From: an uncultured Roseburia sp.
GTDB taxonomy: Bacteria > Bacillota > Clostridia > Lachnospirales > Lachnospiraceae
Length of the DNA: 64,000 bases
Direction of reading: 5' to 3'
Assembly: GCA_947652855.1 (NCBI GenBank)
Contig: CANTEO010000001.1
Location: 1-64,000 of the forward strand
A program made the position numbers and the translations under genes. The notes below the pieces were generated by a model. That model was not told where the DNA came from. It worked only from the letters and a program-made list of their open reading frames with translations, and did not search any database. Shown piece by piece: positions 44,226 through 53,919 of the stretch. Each line of letters opens with the position of its first letter. The first letter of the stretch is position 1.

Positions 44226-46457
44226 ATGGCATATTACGCCAACATTATTATAGACATTTCCCATGAAAAATTAGACCGGACATTCCAATACAGGATACCG
44301 GAACGTCTTCTTGAGCGGATTTCTCCCGGAGTTTTGGTGAACGTCCCGTTTGGGAGGGGGAATTATGAACAGAAGGGCTTTGTCATCGAAGTGACGAAGC
44401 GGGCGGAGTATGAGGAAAGCAAGCTGAAAGAAATCGCCTCCGTTGCGGAGGATGGCGTGCCGGTCGAGGCGCAGCTCATTGCTTTGGCCGCATGGATGCG
44501 CAGGCAGTACGGCTCTACGATGAATCAGGCGTTAAAGGCGGTGATCCCGGTGAAGCGCAAGGCCAAGCTGAAGCAACGGCGCACGTTATGCCTGTGCATG
44601 GAAGAGGAACAGGCGCGCGAGCGGCTTTTGGAGTTTCAGAAGAAGCATTGCACGGCGCGCGAGCGGCTGCTTTTGGAGCTGCTTTCCCATCCTGAAATTT
44701 CCTACGAAGACGCGACGGGGCGGCTGAACGTGTCCGCAGGGACGATCCGGGCGCTTGAGGGCCAGGGCGTCCTAAAGACCGTATGCGGCGTTGCATACCG
44801 CAACCCGGCGGCTAAATGGAAGGACGGGGGCAGGCCGGTAGAGCTAAATGAGATGCAGAAGGGCGCGGTAAGCGCGATTTTGGATCAGATGGGCCGAAAC
44901 ACGCAAAAGCCGTGCCTGCTGCATGGCGTTACGGGCAGCGGGAAGACGGAGGTTTACATGGAGCTGATTGCCTATTCCATTCAGTCGGGCAGGCAGGCGA
45001 TTATGCTGATTCCTGAAATTTCCCTGACTTATCAGACGGTCGCGCGCTTTACGCGCCGGTTTGGGGAGCGGGTGTCCGTCATGAACTCCCGGCTTTCGAA
45101 AGGGGAGCGCTACGATCAGTTCCTGCGGGCGAAGAACGGGGAGATCGACATTATGATCGGCCCAAGGTCGGCGCTGTTTACGCCGTTTGCGCGCCTGGGG
45201 CTGATTATTATAGATGAGGAGCATGAAGGCGCTTACAAAAGCGAGGCCCTGCCAAGATACCATGCCAGGGAGACAGCAGTGGAACGGGCGCGTTTGGCAG
45301 GGGCTTTTGTGGTGCTTGGGTCGGCGACGCCCTCGGTTGACAGTTACTACAGGGCGAAGCGGGGAGAATACAGCCTGGTTCAGATGCTGCGCCGCGTAGG
45401 GGGCAGGGCGCTGCCAGAATGTAGCGTCGTGGACTTAAGGGAGGAGCTTAGGGAAGGGAACCGCTCTATTTTAAGCCGCAGGCTGCAAGATAAGATCGGG
45501 CGATGCCTTAAGGAGGGGCGGCAGGCGATGCTGTTCATTAACCGCAGGGGCCGGCTTTCCTTTGTGTCCTGCCGTGCCTGCGGCTATGTCCTAAAATGCC
45601 CGCATTGCGACGTTTCCTTAAGCCTGCATGAGCAGGGGAGGCTAATCTGCCATTACTGCGGGCATGAGGAGGCTGCGCCAGCCGCCTGCCCCAATTGCGC
45701 GTCCCCGCACGTCAGCGGCTTTCGGGCCGGGACGCAAAAGATTGAGGAAGTGGTGAGGCGGCGCTTTCCGGAGGCTAAGACGCTTCGGATGGATTTTGAC
45801 ACGACAAGGGGAAAGGATGGCTTTGAGCGGATTTTGTCTGCATTTGCAAGGCGTGAGGCGGACATCTTAATTGGCACGCAGATGATTGTGAAGGGCCATG
45901 ATTTTCCGGGCGTGACGCTTGTTGGCGTATTGGCTGCGGATTTGGCGCTGCACGCAGGCGACTACAGGGCCGCGGAACGCTCCTTTCAGCTTCTGACGCA
46001 GGCGGCGGGGCGCGCCGGGCGGGGAGACGCGCCGGGCGAGGTCGTCATTCAGACGTATGACCCGGGCCATTATGCTATTCGGGCCGCGAAGGGGCAGGAT
46101 TATGAGGCGTTTTACGAGGCCGAAATTTCCGTAAGGAGGCTGTTAAAGTACCCTCCGGCCGCAAATATGGCCTTATTGCTGTTTACGTCCCGGCAGGAGG
46201 AGGAAGCGGGGCGCGCGGCGGGATTTCTTGCCGCGCTGATCCAAAAGGCGCGCGTCCCGGGCCTTAAGCTGATCGGCCCGGCAAGCGCCTCCGTAGGGAA
46301 GGTCAATGACGTATACCGGAAAGTAATTTATTTGAAGCATGAAGAATATAGCCAGCTTGTGGCGTTAAAAGACAGGATAGAGCTGTTCTTAAAGGACAGG
46401 GAGGATATGGGGTCCGTAACTGTTTCATTTGATTTTAATCCGTTAAATGGGATGTAA
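44226..46457 (+). CDS. priA: Primosomal protein N' (replication restart helicase)
   Basis: 743 residues: a 3'-DNA-binding N-terminal domain, helicase motifs GVTGSGKTEVYM (Walker A) and IIDEEHEGAYK (DEEH), and a zinc module of paired cysteines (CRACGYVLKCPHC, CHYCGHEEAAPAACPNC). Motifs V/VI follow (LIGTQMIVKGHDFPGVTLVGVL and QAAGRAGRG). It restarts replication at stalled forks. It leads the conserved priA-def-fmt-yugP-rsmB-rlmN cluster. The ribosome site is AGGCAGGTGG. Confidence 0.96.
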   Translation: MAYYANIIIDISHEKLDRTFQYRIPERLLERISPGVLVNVPFGRGNYEQKGFVIEVTKRAEYEESKLKEIASVAEDGVPVEAQLIALAAWMRRQYGSTMNQALKAVIPVKRKAKLKQRRTLCLCMEEEQARERLLEFQKKHCTARERLLLELLSHPEISYEDATGRLNVSAGTIRALEGQGVLKTVCGVAYRNPAAKWKDGGRPVELNEMQKGAVSAILDQMGRNTQKPCLLHGVTGSGKTEVYMELIAYSIQSGRQAIMLIPEISLTYQTVARFTRRFGERVSVMNSRLSKGERYDQFLRAKNGEIDIMIGPRSALFTPFARLGLIIIDEEHEGAYKSEALPRYHARETAVERARLAGAFVVLGSATPSVDSYYRAKRGEYSLVQMLRRVGGRALPECSVVDLREELREGNRSILSRRLQDKIGRCLKEGRQAMLFINRRGRLSFVSCRACGYVLKCPHCDVSLSLHEQGRLICHYCGHEEAAPAACPNCASPHVSGFRAGTQKIEEVVRRRFPEAKTLRMDFDTTRGKDGFERILSAFARREADILIGTQMIVKGHDFPGVTLVGVLAADLALHAGDYRAAERSFQLLTQAAGRAGRGDAPGEVVIQTYDPGHYAIRAAKGQDYEAFYEAEISVRRLLKYPPAANMALLLFTSRQEEEAGRAAGFLAALIQKARVPGLKLIGPASASVGKVNDVYRKVIYLKHEEYSQLVALKDRIELFLKDREDMGSVTVSFDFNPLNGM

Positions 46458-46473
46458 AAGGAGGATAATTGGC

Positions 46474-46944
46474 ATGGCGCTTAGGACGATCCGTATGTTG
46501 GGGGATCCCGTATTGAATAAAGTATGCAGGGAAGTAAAGGAGATGACGCCGAAGACAAGCGTATTGATTGAAGATATGCTGGAGACGATGTATGAGGCCA
46601 GCGGCGTGGGGCTTGCCGCCCCGCAGGTCGGGGTGCTTAAGCGGATTGTGACGATTGACATTGGAGACGGGCCGTTAGTCATGATTAATCCGCAGATCTT
46701 AGAAAGCGACGGGACGCAGACTGCGGGGGAAGGATGCCTTAGCTTTCCGGGGAAGGCAGGGCAGGTGACGCGGCCGAACCATGTGATTGCGAAAGCGTAC
46801 GATCAGCAGATGCAGGAATTTGAAATTGAGGCCACGGAGCTGTTGGCGCGGGCGATCTGCCATGAGGTGGATCATCTGAACGGGCATATGTATACAGAAT
46901 TCGTAGAAGGCGAGATTTATGACGCGACAGACGAGGAGGAGTGA
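46474..46944 (+). CDS. def: Peptide deformylase
   Basis: 156 residues from the ATG at 46474 (AAAGGAGG upstream). All three signature motifs are present: GVGLAAPQVG, EGCLSFPG and the metal-binding HEVDHLNG. It removes the formyl group from nascent proteins and pairs functionally with fmt immediately downstream. The gap from priA is 16 bases. Confidence 0.96.
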   Translation: MALRTIRMLGDPVLNKVCREVKEMTPKTSVLIEDMLETMYEASGVGLAAPQVGVLKRIVTIDIGDGPLVMINPQILESDGTQTAGEGCLSFPGKAGQVTRPNHVIAKAYDQQMQEFEIEATELLARAICHEVDHLNGHMYTEFVEGEIYDATDEEE

Positions 46945-46949
46945 GGCGT

Positions 46950-47879
46950 ATGCGTGTGATTTTTATGGGGACGCCGGATTTTGCGGTAGGGACGCTGGAG
47001 GCGGTTGTGTCCGCGGGGCATGAGGTCGTCCTTGTCGTGACGCAGCCGGATCAGCCGAAGGGGAGAGGAAAGGCGGTGCAGGCGCCGCCCGTCAAGGAGT
47101 GCGCGCTTTCCCGGGGGCTTTCCTTGTACCAGCCAAAAAGAATCAGGGAGCCGGAATGCGTGGAGCATCTTAGGCAGTTTCGCCCGGATATCATTATTGT
47201 CGCGGCGTTTGGGCAGATTTTGCCAAAAGAGATTTTGGAGCTGCCGCGCTATGGCTGCGTGAACGTCCATGCCTCCCTGCTCCCGAAATACCGCGGCGCG
47301 GCTCCGATCCAATGGGCCGTCATCAATGGGGACGCCGTTTCTGGCGTAACGACGATGCGTATGGACGAAGGGCTGGACACGGGGGACATGATCGAGAAGG
47401 CGCAGGTCGTGCTGGCGGCGGACGAGACGGGCGGCAGCCTGTTTGAGCGGCTTGCAGAGGCCGGCGCGGCGCTTTGCGTGGAAACAATGAAAAAAATCGA
47501 GGCCGGAACGGCGTCCTATACGAAGCAGGAAGAGGCGGAGGCGACCCATGTAGGCATGATTTCAAAGGAAATGGGGCATATTGATTGGAAGGAGCCAGCG
47601 GCTTGCATTGAGCGGCTCATCCGCGGCTTAAGCCCATGGCCGAGCGCGTTTACGAAGCTGGACGGGAAGACGCTGAAAATATGGAGGGCGTCAGTGGAGG
47701 CCGGCGGGAACCCGCAGGATGCAGGGAAAATCATTTCCGTCTCCAAGAAAGAATGCAAAGTGCAGACAGGCGACGGCATCCTTTCTCTGCTGGAGGTTCA
47801 GCTTGAGGGAAGGAAACGCATGGGGGTAGATGCGTTTTTGAGAGGATATGAGGTGAAGGAGTCGCAGCAGTTGGGATAA
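46950..47879 (+). CDS. fmt: Methionyl-tRNA formyltransferase
   Basis: 309 residues from the ATG at 46950. GAGGAGGAGTG at the end of def supplies the ribosome site, and a GTG at 46941 overlapping the def stop is an alternative. The formyltransferase core has MGTPDFAVGTLEAV, VNVHASLLPKYRGAAPIQWAV (with the catalytic Asn/His) and DTGDMI. A C-terminal OB-type domain follows. It formylates initiator Met-tRNA. Confidence 0.96.
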   Translation: MRVIFMGTPDFAVGTLEAVVSAGHEVVLVVTQPDQPKGRGKAVQAPPVKECALSRGLSLYQPKRIREPECVEHLRQFRPDIIIVAAFGQILPKEILELPRYGCVNVHASLLPKYRGAAPIQWAVINGDAVSGVTTMRMDEGLDTGDMIEKAQVVLAADETGGSLFERLAEAGAALCVETMKKIEAGTASYTKQEEAEATHVGMISKEMGHIDWKEPAACIERLIRGLSPWPSAFTKLDGKTLKIWRASVEAGGNPQDAGKIISVSKKECKVQTGDGILSLLEVQLEGRKRMGVDAFLRGYEVKESQQLG

Positions 47880-47891
47880 AGGAGGTACAGA

Positions 47892-48602
47892 ATGGGATAC
47901 GGATATTACAGTTGGTGGGATCCAACCTATATTTTAGTGATTATCGGGGCTTTGCTGTGCATGCTTGCGTCCGCGCGGGTAAAAGGGACGTTCCATAAAT
48001 ATTCCCAAATCCGCAGCATGGGCAATTTGACCGGGGCGCAGGCGGCGGAGCGCGTCCTGCGCTCCGCGGGCATCTATGACGTCACGATCCGTCAGGTTCC
48101 GGGCAGCCTGACCGATCATTACGACCCCAGGAATAAGACGCTGAATCTGTCGGACAGCGTATATGGGTCAGCGTCAGTGGCTGCGGTCGGCGTGGCGGCG
48201 CATGAGTGCGGCCATGCGATTCAGCATCAGAAAAATTACGCGCCGCTTACGATACGCAGCGCGATTGTCCCGGTGGCGAATTTTGGCTCGACGCTGGCGT
48301 GGCCTTTGATTTTGTTTGGCCTGATCTTCTCAAGCGGGGCCGGCTCATGGATGGTTACGTTGGGCATCATTTGCTTTTCCTTTGCCGTCATCTTTCAGCT
48401 TGTGACCCTCCCGGTGGAGTTTGACGCGTCCGCGCGGGCAGTGCGCATTTTGGGCGACACGGGGATTTTAGGCGGGGAAGAGCTTGTAAAGACGAGGAAG
48501 GTGCTTGGCGCGGCGGCGCTGACTTATGTGGCGAGCGCGGCGGCAGGCATTTTGCAGCTTCTTAGGCTTGTGATTTTATTTGGAGGAAGGCGTGACGACT
48601 GA
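47892..48602 (+). CDS. Membrane zinc metallopeptidase (YugP family)
   Basis: 236 residues with an N-terminal membrane helix (YILVIIGALLCMLASA), the zinc motif AAHECGHAIQHQ near residue 100, and two further membrane helices around 125-170. This is the neutral zinc metallopeptidase 2 (YugP-like) family, whose substrate is unknown. AAAGGAGG precedes the ATG. It lies inside the fmt-rsmB cluster, where it is commonly found in Clostridia. Confidence 0.9.
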   Translation: MGYGYYSWWDPTYILVIIGALLCMLASARVKGTFHKYSQIRSMGNLTGAQAAERVLRSAGIYDVTIRQVPGSLTDHYDPRNKTLNLSDSVYGSASVAAVGVAAHECGHAIQHQKNYAPLTIRSAIVPVANFGSTLAWPLILFGLIFSSGAGSWMVTLGIICFSFAVIFQLVTLPVEFDASARAVRILGDTGILGGEELVKTRKVLGAAALTYVASAAAGILQLLRLVILFGGRRDD

Positions 48603-49926
48603 TGGGGTGAACGTAAGGGAGCTTTCGCTTTCCGTTTTGCTGGCCGTGGAAAAAGAAGGGCAGTACAGCAATGCCGCGCTTTCCTCCGTATTGGAGAAGC
48701 ATCAATACCTTACCAAGGCGGAGCGCGGTTTTTTGACAAGGCTGACCGAAGGCACATTGGAGCGGCAGATTGAATTGGATTATGTGATCGGCCGCTTCTC
48801 AAGCGTTAAGGTAACGAAAATGAAGCCCGCAATCCGATGCATTTTGCGCATGGGGGCGTATCAGTTAAAATATATGGGTTCCGTGCCGCCTTCCGCCGCC
48901 TGTGACGAGGCGGTCAAGCTGACGGCAAAAAAAGGCTTTCGGAACTTAAAGCCGTTCGTCAATGGGGTGCTGCGCAGCATAGGCAGGCAAATAGGGGAGA
49001 TTCCTTATCCCGATGAGAAGGAACATCCCATTCAGGCGCTTTCTGTCCGCTTTTCCCTTCCGGAATGGATGTTACGGCAGTGGGCTGGCGATTACGGCTT
49101 TGCGAAAATGGAGCGGATCGCTGAAGCCTTACAGCGGGAGGGGAGGATTTGCGTGCGCGTCAATCGCTTAAGGACAACGCCGGAGCGCTTAGCTGATCAG
49201 CTCCTTCGGCGGGGGATTGTGGCAGAACGGGCGGCGTTGGCGGAATATCCCGGGCTTGACTGCGCCATGTTTCTTTCAGGCGTGGATTATCTGTCGGCGA
49301 TCCCCGAATTTGCGGACGGGCTTTTTTTCGTGCAGGATCTCTCTTCGATGCTGGCGGCGCATATCGCGGGGCCAAAGCCCGGGGATTATGTGATTGACGT
49401 CTGCGCCGCGCCCGGAGGGAAAAGCCTGCACGCGCTGGAATGCATGAACGACGCCGGCATGGTGGAGGCCAGGGACTTGACGGGGCATAAGGTGGCCCTG
49501 ATCGAAGAGAACATACGAAAGAGCGGCATGAAGCGCATTCGCGCAGTGCAGCAGGACGCGCGCGCGCTTGACGAGGCGTCTGTGGGCGCCGCGGATCTTG
49601 TGCTTGCTGACCTGCCCTGCTCCGGCCTTGGGACGCTGCGCAGGAAAACGGACATCCGCTTTCGCATGACGCGGGAGAAAGAGGAGAGCCTCGCTCTTTT
49701 GCAGAGGGAGATCCTGTCTGTCGCCTGCCAGTATGTAAAGCCGGGTGGAGTCCTTTTATACTCCACCTGCACAATGAACCGAATGGAAAATGAGGAGAAC
49801 ACAGCGTGGTTTTTAGAAGGGCATCCAGAGTTTTCCCTTGTTACGGAAAGGCAGATTTTTCCAGACGAGGGGGAGCTGGACGGCTTTTATATCGCGAAGC
49901 TTCTTCGGAATAGAGAGAGAGCATGA
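48592..49926 (+). CDS. rsmB: 16S rRNA (cytosine-967-C5)-methyltransferase
   Basis: About 444 residues from the GTG at 48592, 5 bases after TTTGGAGG. The TTG at 48580 lies upstream of that site and is less likely. The N-terminal NusB-like RNA-binding domain (NAALSSVLEKHQYLTKAERGFLTRL) precedes a Rossmann methyltransferase with VIDVCAAPGGKSLHAL, ADLPCSGLG (Cys) and YSTCTMNRMENEE (catalytic Cys). It overlaps the peptidase gene by 11 bases and rlmN by 4. Confidence 0.94.
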   Translation: MTTDGVNVRELSLSVLLAVEKEGQYSNAALSSVLEKHQYLTKAERGFLTRLTEGTLERQIELDYVIGRFSSVKVTKMKPAIRCILRMGAYQLKYMGSVPPSAACDEAVKLTAKKGFRNLKPFVNGVLRSIGRQIGEIPYPDEKEHPIQALSVRFSLPEWMLRQWAGDYGFAKMERIAEALQREGRICVRVNRLRTTPERLADQLLRRGIVAERAALAEYPGLDCAMFLSGVDYLSAIPEFADGLFFVQDLSSMLAAHIAGPKPGDYVIDVCAAPGGKSLHALECMNDAGMVEARDLTGHKVALIEENIRKSGMKRIRAVQQDARALDEASVGAADLVLADLPCSGLGTLRRKTDIRFRMTREKEESLALLQREILSVACQYVKPGGVLLYSTCTMNRMENEENTAWFLEGHPEFSLVTERQIFPDEGELDGFYIAKLLRNRERA

Positions 49927-50972
49927 GAGAAAAAACAGATATCAAATCCATGAATTTAACAGAGCTTACGGCATTTGTGGAATCCATGGGCGTTAGGCCC
50001 TTTCGGGCCAAGCAGATGTATGAGTGGATGCACCAGAAATTGGCTGGCTCCATTGATGAGATGACGAATCTTTCCAAGGAGTTTCGGGAAAGATTAAAGC
50101 AAGAGTGCGCATATACGACGCTTGAGCAGCTGGAAAAGAGGACGTCAAGGCAGGATGGGACAAGAAAATATGTCTTTGGCCTGTTTGACGGGAATGTGAT
50201 TGAAAGCGTCTATATGCGCTATCGCTTCGGCGGCTCCGTCTGCATCTCTTCTCAGGCGGGATGCCGCATGGGCTGTAAGTTCTGCGCCTCCGGTATGAAT
50301 GGCCTGGAGCGCAGCCTTACGCCGTCAGAGATGCTGGAGCAGGTTTATGCGATCCAAAGGGACGTTGGGGAGCGGATTTCTCACGTCGTCGTCATGGGGA
50401 TTGGGGAGCCTTTGGACAATTATGACAATCTTTTAAGGTTTATCGAGATGATTTCCGATGAGCATGGCTTACATATCAGCCAGCGGAACCTGACGGTGTC
50501 TACCTGCGGCATTGTTCCAAAGATACGCGAGCTTGCCGGGGAGGGCCTTAAAATTACGTTGGCGCTTTCTCTTCACGCCTCTACCCAAAAGGCGCGTCAG
50601 GAGCTGATGCCGATTGCCTCGAAATATGCGCTGCAGGATACGATTGGCGCGTGTTATTTTTATTTTCAGGAAACAGGGCGCAGGATGACGTTTGAATACA
50701 GCCTGATCGAAGGCGTAAACGACACAGACGAGGACGCGGGGCGCTTAGCGGAGCTGCTTTCCGGGACAGGCTGCCACGTAAACTTGATACCGGTCAACCC
50801 GGTGAAGGAGCATATGTTTGCGCAGCCGTCAAAGGAGCGGGCGCTGGCGTTTCAAAATAAGCTTGAAAAATATGGAATTCATGTTACTATAAGAAGAGAA
50901 ATGGGCAGGGATATTGATGCGGCCTGCGGCCAATTGCGGAAAAAGCACATAGAAGGGCGGTGGGGTACGTGA
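49923..50972 (+). CDS. rlmN: 23S rRNA (adenine-2503-C2)-methyltransferase
   Basis: 349 residues. It is a radical SAM enzyme with the cluster motif CRMGCKFCASG near residues 115-122 and the MGIGEPLDNYDN motif. A conserved C-terminal Cys in GRDIDAACGQL is the methyl-carrying residue of the family. It modifies A2503 of 23S rRNA and the corresponding tRNA adenine. The start overlaps the rsmB stop (ATGA). Confidence 0.95.
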   Translation: MREKTDIKSMNLTELTAFVESMGVRPFRAKQMYEWMHQKLAGSIDEMTNLSKEFRERLKQECAYTTLEQLEKRTSRQDGTRKYVFGLFDGNVIESVYMRYRFGGSVCISSQAGCRMGCKFCASGMNGLERSLTPSEMLEQVYAIQRDVGERISHVVVMGIGEPLDNYDNLLRFIEMISDEHGLHISQRNLTVSTCGIVPKIRELAGEGLKITLALSLHASTQKARQELMPIASKYALQDTIGACYFYFQETGRRMTFEYSLIEGVNDTDEDAGRLAELLSGTGCHVNLIPVNPVKEHMFAQPSKERALAFQNKLEKYGIHVTIRREMGRDIDAACGQLRKKHIEGRWGT

Positions 50973-51694
50973 ATTCATATGCAGTGACGGACATTGGGAT
51001 GGTTCGGGGCATGAATCAGGATGATTACTATGAATCAAGCGTTCCGGTGGGCAACCTTCCCAACCTCTTTCTTGTGGCGGACGGCATGGGAGGGCATAAT
51101 GCCGGGGAATATGCGTCCAGGCAGACGGTGGAGACCGTGGTGGCAGTGTCGAGGGCCTCTGCGCACACGCAGCCTGCAGCCATCTTAAAGGAGGCCATCT
51201 GCAGGGCAAATGAGGAAATTATTCGAAAAGCGATGCTGGACGCATCCATGTTTGGCATGGGGACAACCGTGGTCGCCGCATCCATTGCGGACGGCAGGCT
51301 GTTTGCCGCAAATGTGGGGGACAGCCGCCTTTATGTCATAAATGAAGAAATACGGCAGGTCACGCGGGACCATTCTTTTGTGGAAGAGATGGTGCGCCGT
51401 GGGGAGCTTGACAGGGAGGCGTCCAGGACGCACCCGGATAAAAATATCATTACAAGGGCCGTAGGGGCCATGAGTGAGATTCAAATTGATTTTTTTGAGG
51501 AAGAGCTATGCCCGGGGGACGAGGTTTTACTGTGTTCGGACGGGCTTACGAATATGTTGGAGGATGATCAGATACGAAGCATTTTAAAAGGGCATCGGGA
51601 GATTGAGGGAAAAGCGGTCAGCCTGATTGAGGCGGCCAATCGGAATGGCGGAAAAGACAATATTACAGTAATCGTCATTGCCCCATTTTCGTAA
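50969..51694 (+). CDS. stp: PP2C-type protein serine/threonine phosphatase
   Basis: About 241 residues from the GTG at 50969, which overlaps the rlmN stop. A GTG at 50960 is possible. PP2C metal-binding motifs are clear: VADGMGGHNAGE, VGDSRLYVI, CSDGLTNML and NGGKDNITVIVI. It is the cognate phosphatase of the PASTA kinase that follows and reverses phosphorylation of cell-wall, division and translation proteins. Confidence 0.94.
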   Translation: MNSYAVTDIGMVRGMNQDDYYESSVPVGNLPNLFLVADGMGGHNAGEYASRQTVETVVAVSRASAHTQPAAILKEAICRANEEIIRKAMLDASMFGMGTTVVAASIADGRLFAANVGDSRLYVINEEIRQVTRDHSFVEEMVRRGELDREASRTHPDKNIITRAVGAMSEIQIDFFEEELCPGDEVLLCSDGLTNMLEDDQIRSILKGHREIEGKAVSLIEAANRNGGKDNITVIVIAPFS

Positions 51695-51739
51695 GATGGG
51701 GCGAAGGGATGCATAGATGCAGTAAGGGGATCCGGCCCT

Positions 51740-51759
51740 TTTGCCAATGGCAAATTTTT
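51740..51759 (+). terminator. Short hairpin with T-run before prkC
   Basis: TTTGCC-AAT-GGCAAA followed by five T. The 3-base loop and 6-bp stem make it a weak terminator or attenuator between the phosphatase and kinase genes. Confidence 0.4.
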
Positions 51760-51821
51760 AAGAAGCCGGGAACCATGACAGGGAGGCCGAAGGCGGAACT
51801 GTTACCGGAATGGAGGGAAAT

Positions 51822-53900
51822 ATGTTAGCAGCAGGAGCTTTTGTGGCAGATCGCTATGAAATTGTAGGGAAAATCGGCGCTGGCGGAATGTCAGATGTAT
51901 ATAAAGCGAGGGATCATATTTTAGGGCGTTTTGTCGCGATCAAGGTGTTGAAGCAGGAATTCAGCGAAGACGTGAATTTTGTCATGAAGTTTCGGACGGA
52001 GGCGCAGGCGGCGGCAAGCTTAGAGCATCCCAATATTGTCAATATTTATGATGTAGGCAGTGAGTCCGGCATTCACTACATTGTCATGGAGTATGTTGAG
52101 GGCGTGACGCTCAAGACTTATATAGAGAAAAAGGGACAGCTTACCTATAAAGAGGCGGTCAGCATTGCGATCCAGGTAGGCAGGGGAATGGAGGCGGCGC
52201 ACGCCAAGAACATTATCCATAGGGACATCAAGCCGCAGAATATTTTAATTTCCACGGAAGGGAAGGCGAAGGTGACGGACTTTGGCATTGCCAGGGCCGT
52301 TTCCAACAATACCATCAGCGCGGACGTGATGGGATCTGTCCATTATGCGTCCCCGGAGCAGGCGCGCAACGGCTTTGTGGACGACAAGAGCGACATCTAT
52401 TCCCTTGGCATCGTAATGTATGAGATGGTGACGGGCCGGGTGCCTTTTGACGGGGAGACGACGGTTTCAGTGGCAATTCAGCATTTGCAGGAGGAGATGG
52501 TCGCGCCAAGCGAGTATGTGAAGGATTTGCCCGTCAGCCTGGAAAAGATTATCTTAAAATGCACGCAGAAAAGCACGGACCGCAGATACGGGAACATCAG
52601 CGACCTCTTAGCGGACTTAAAGCAGGTGCTGGTGCGGCCGAATGCGGATTTTGTGAAGATGGCGGACGGCAGCCAGAATAAGACCAGGGTGATCAGCGAT
52701 CATGAGGTGAAGGAAATTAAGAAGGCGAGGGCGCCAAGGCCCGCTGAGGCGCCGAAGGCGTATGAGGCGCCAGACGAGCCTCAAGAAGAGGACGAGGAGG
52801 AGGAAGACGAGGAAGAGGGCGGGTTTTTGAACCCCCGCCTGGAAAAGGCCGTGACGATTGGAGGGATTGTCGCCGCCATCATTATCGTCTGCCTGATCGT
52901 CTATTTTGTGGGAAGCATTTTTGGCGTGTTTGGCGGCTCATCCCCCAAAAAAGAGAGAACAGACACGGAAACAGAGACAGAGACAGAGGAGCATTCCCTG
53001 ATTAATACAGAGAAAAAAGAGGAAAAGCAGGTTAAGATGATTTCTGTAAAGGGGATGACGGTTGACGCCGCAAAGGCCGAGCTTAAGAATATCAGCCTTG
53101 GCATCCGGGAGGCGGGGAGCCAGCCGTCGGAGGAGTATGAGAAGGGCCTCATCATTTCCCAGGATATAGAGGAAGGGACGATGGTGAGCCAGAATACCAT
53201 GGTGAACGTCTATGTCAGCGCGGGGGCCGAGGAGGTCAGCCTTCAGGCGCCGAATGTCGTTGGATATGACAGTGAGGCGGCTATGAATGCGCTTAAGGAG
53301 CAGGGGCTTAATCCAAACCGACAGTTCGCGTACAGCGACACCGTGGCGACAGGCAAGGTGATTTCCCAAAAGCCAGAGGCCGGGGCGTCCGTCAAAAAGG
53401 GAGATACGGTCACGATTACCGTAAGCCAGGGGAAAGAGGCGGTGGCCGTGCCAAAAGTGTACGACGGCAAGACGCAGGATGAGGCGGTGAATATCTTGAC
53501 GCAGGCGGGGCTTGTCGTGACAAGCACGACGACGCAGCACAGCGACACCGTGCCTGCGGGCTATGTCATCAGCCAGAGCATCGCGGATGGGAAATATGTG
53601 GACGTCGGGACGAATATTACGCTAGTCATCAGCCTTGGCAGCGATAAGACGTATTATTTCTGCAAAGCGAAAATTTCCGCGCCGGACAGCGATGAAGTGG
53701 TGTCTGCGGATATTGTGCTGACCGGGAATAACGGCGTGAAGCTGCAGGAGTGGATCGACGTGAAGATCTCGAAATTCCCGATGGAGATTTCAGTCGCTGA
53801 CATTGAGAACTGCGACAGCGGCACAATCAAGGTCATCTGGCATCTGTCAGACGGAAGCTCCACAGAGCAGTCGCAGAATACAGTGTTTAAGAAGCAGTGA
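51822..53900 (+). CDS. prkC: PASTA-domain serine/threonine kinase
   Basis: 692 residues from the ATG at 51822, 5 bases after GGAGGG. The N-terminal Hanks kinase has IGAGGMSDVYKARD, HRDIKPQNILIS and VTDFGIARA. A Glu-rich juxtamembrane linker (about 315-335) and one membrane helix (about 342-372) follow. Three PASTA repeats lie outside (about 405-610), and a further beta-rich domain (610-692) ends the protein. PASTA domains sense muropeptides or lipid II, so it links cell-wall state, and in spore formers germination, to phosphorylation. Confidence 0.95.
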   Translation: MLAAGAFVADRYEIVGKIGAGGMSDVYKARDHILGRFVAIKVLKQEFSEDVNFVMKFRTEAQAAASLEHPNIVNIYDVGSESGIHYIVMEYVEGVTLKTYIEKKGQLTYKEAVSIAIQVGRGMEAAHAKNIIHRDIKPQNILISTEGKAKVTDFGIARAVSNNTISADVMGSVHYASPEQARNGFVDDKSDIYSLGIVMYEMVTGRVPFDGETTVSVAIQHLQEEMVAPSEYVKDLPVSLEKIILKCTQKSTDRRYGNISDLLADLKQVLVRPNADFVKMADGSQNKTRVISDHEVKEIKKARAPRPAEAPKAYEAPDEPQEEDEEEEDEEEGGFLNPRLEKAVTIGGIVAAIIIVCLIVYFVGSIFGVFGGSSPKKERTDTETETETEEHSLINTEKKEEKQVKMISVKGMTVDAAKAELKNISLGIREAGSQPSEEYEKGLIISQDIEEGTMVSQNTMVNVYVSAGAEEVSLQAPNVVGYDSEAAMNALKEQGLNPNRQFAYSDTVATGKVISQKPEAGASVKKGDTVTITVSQGKEAVAVPKVYDGKTQDEAVNILTQAGLVVTSTTTQHSDTVPAGYVISQSIADGKYVDVGTNITLVISLGSDKTYYFCKAKISAPDSDEVVSADIVLTGNNGVKLQEWIDVKISKFPMEISVADIENCDSGTIKVIWHLSDGSSTEQSQNTVFKKQ

Positions 53901-53919
53901 CGTTTTGGCAGGGGACGGT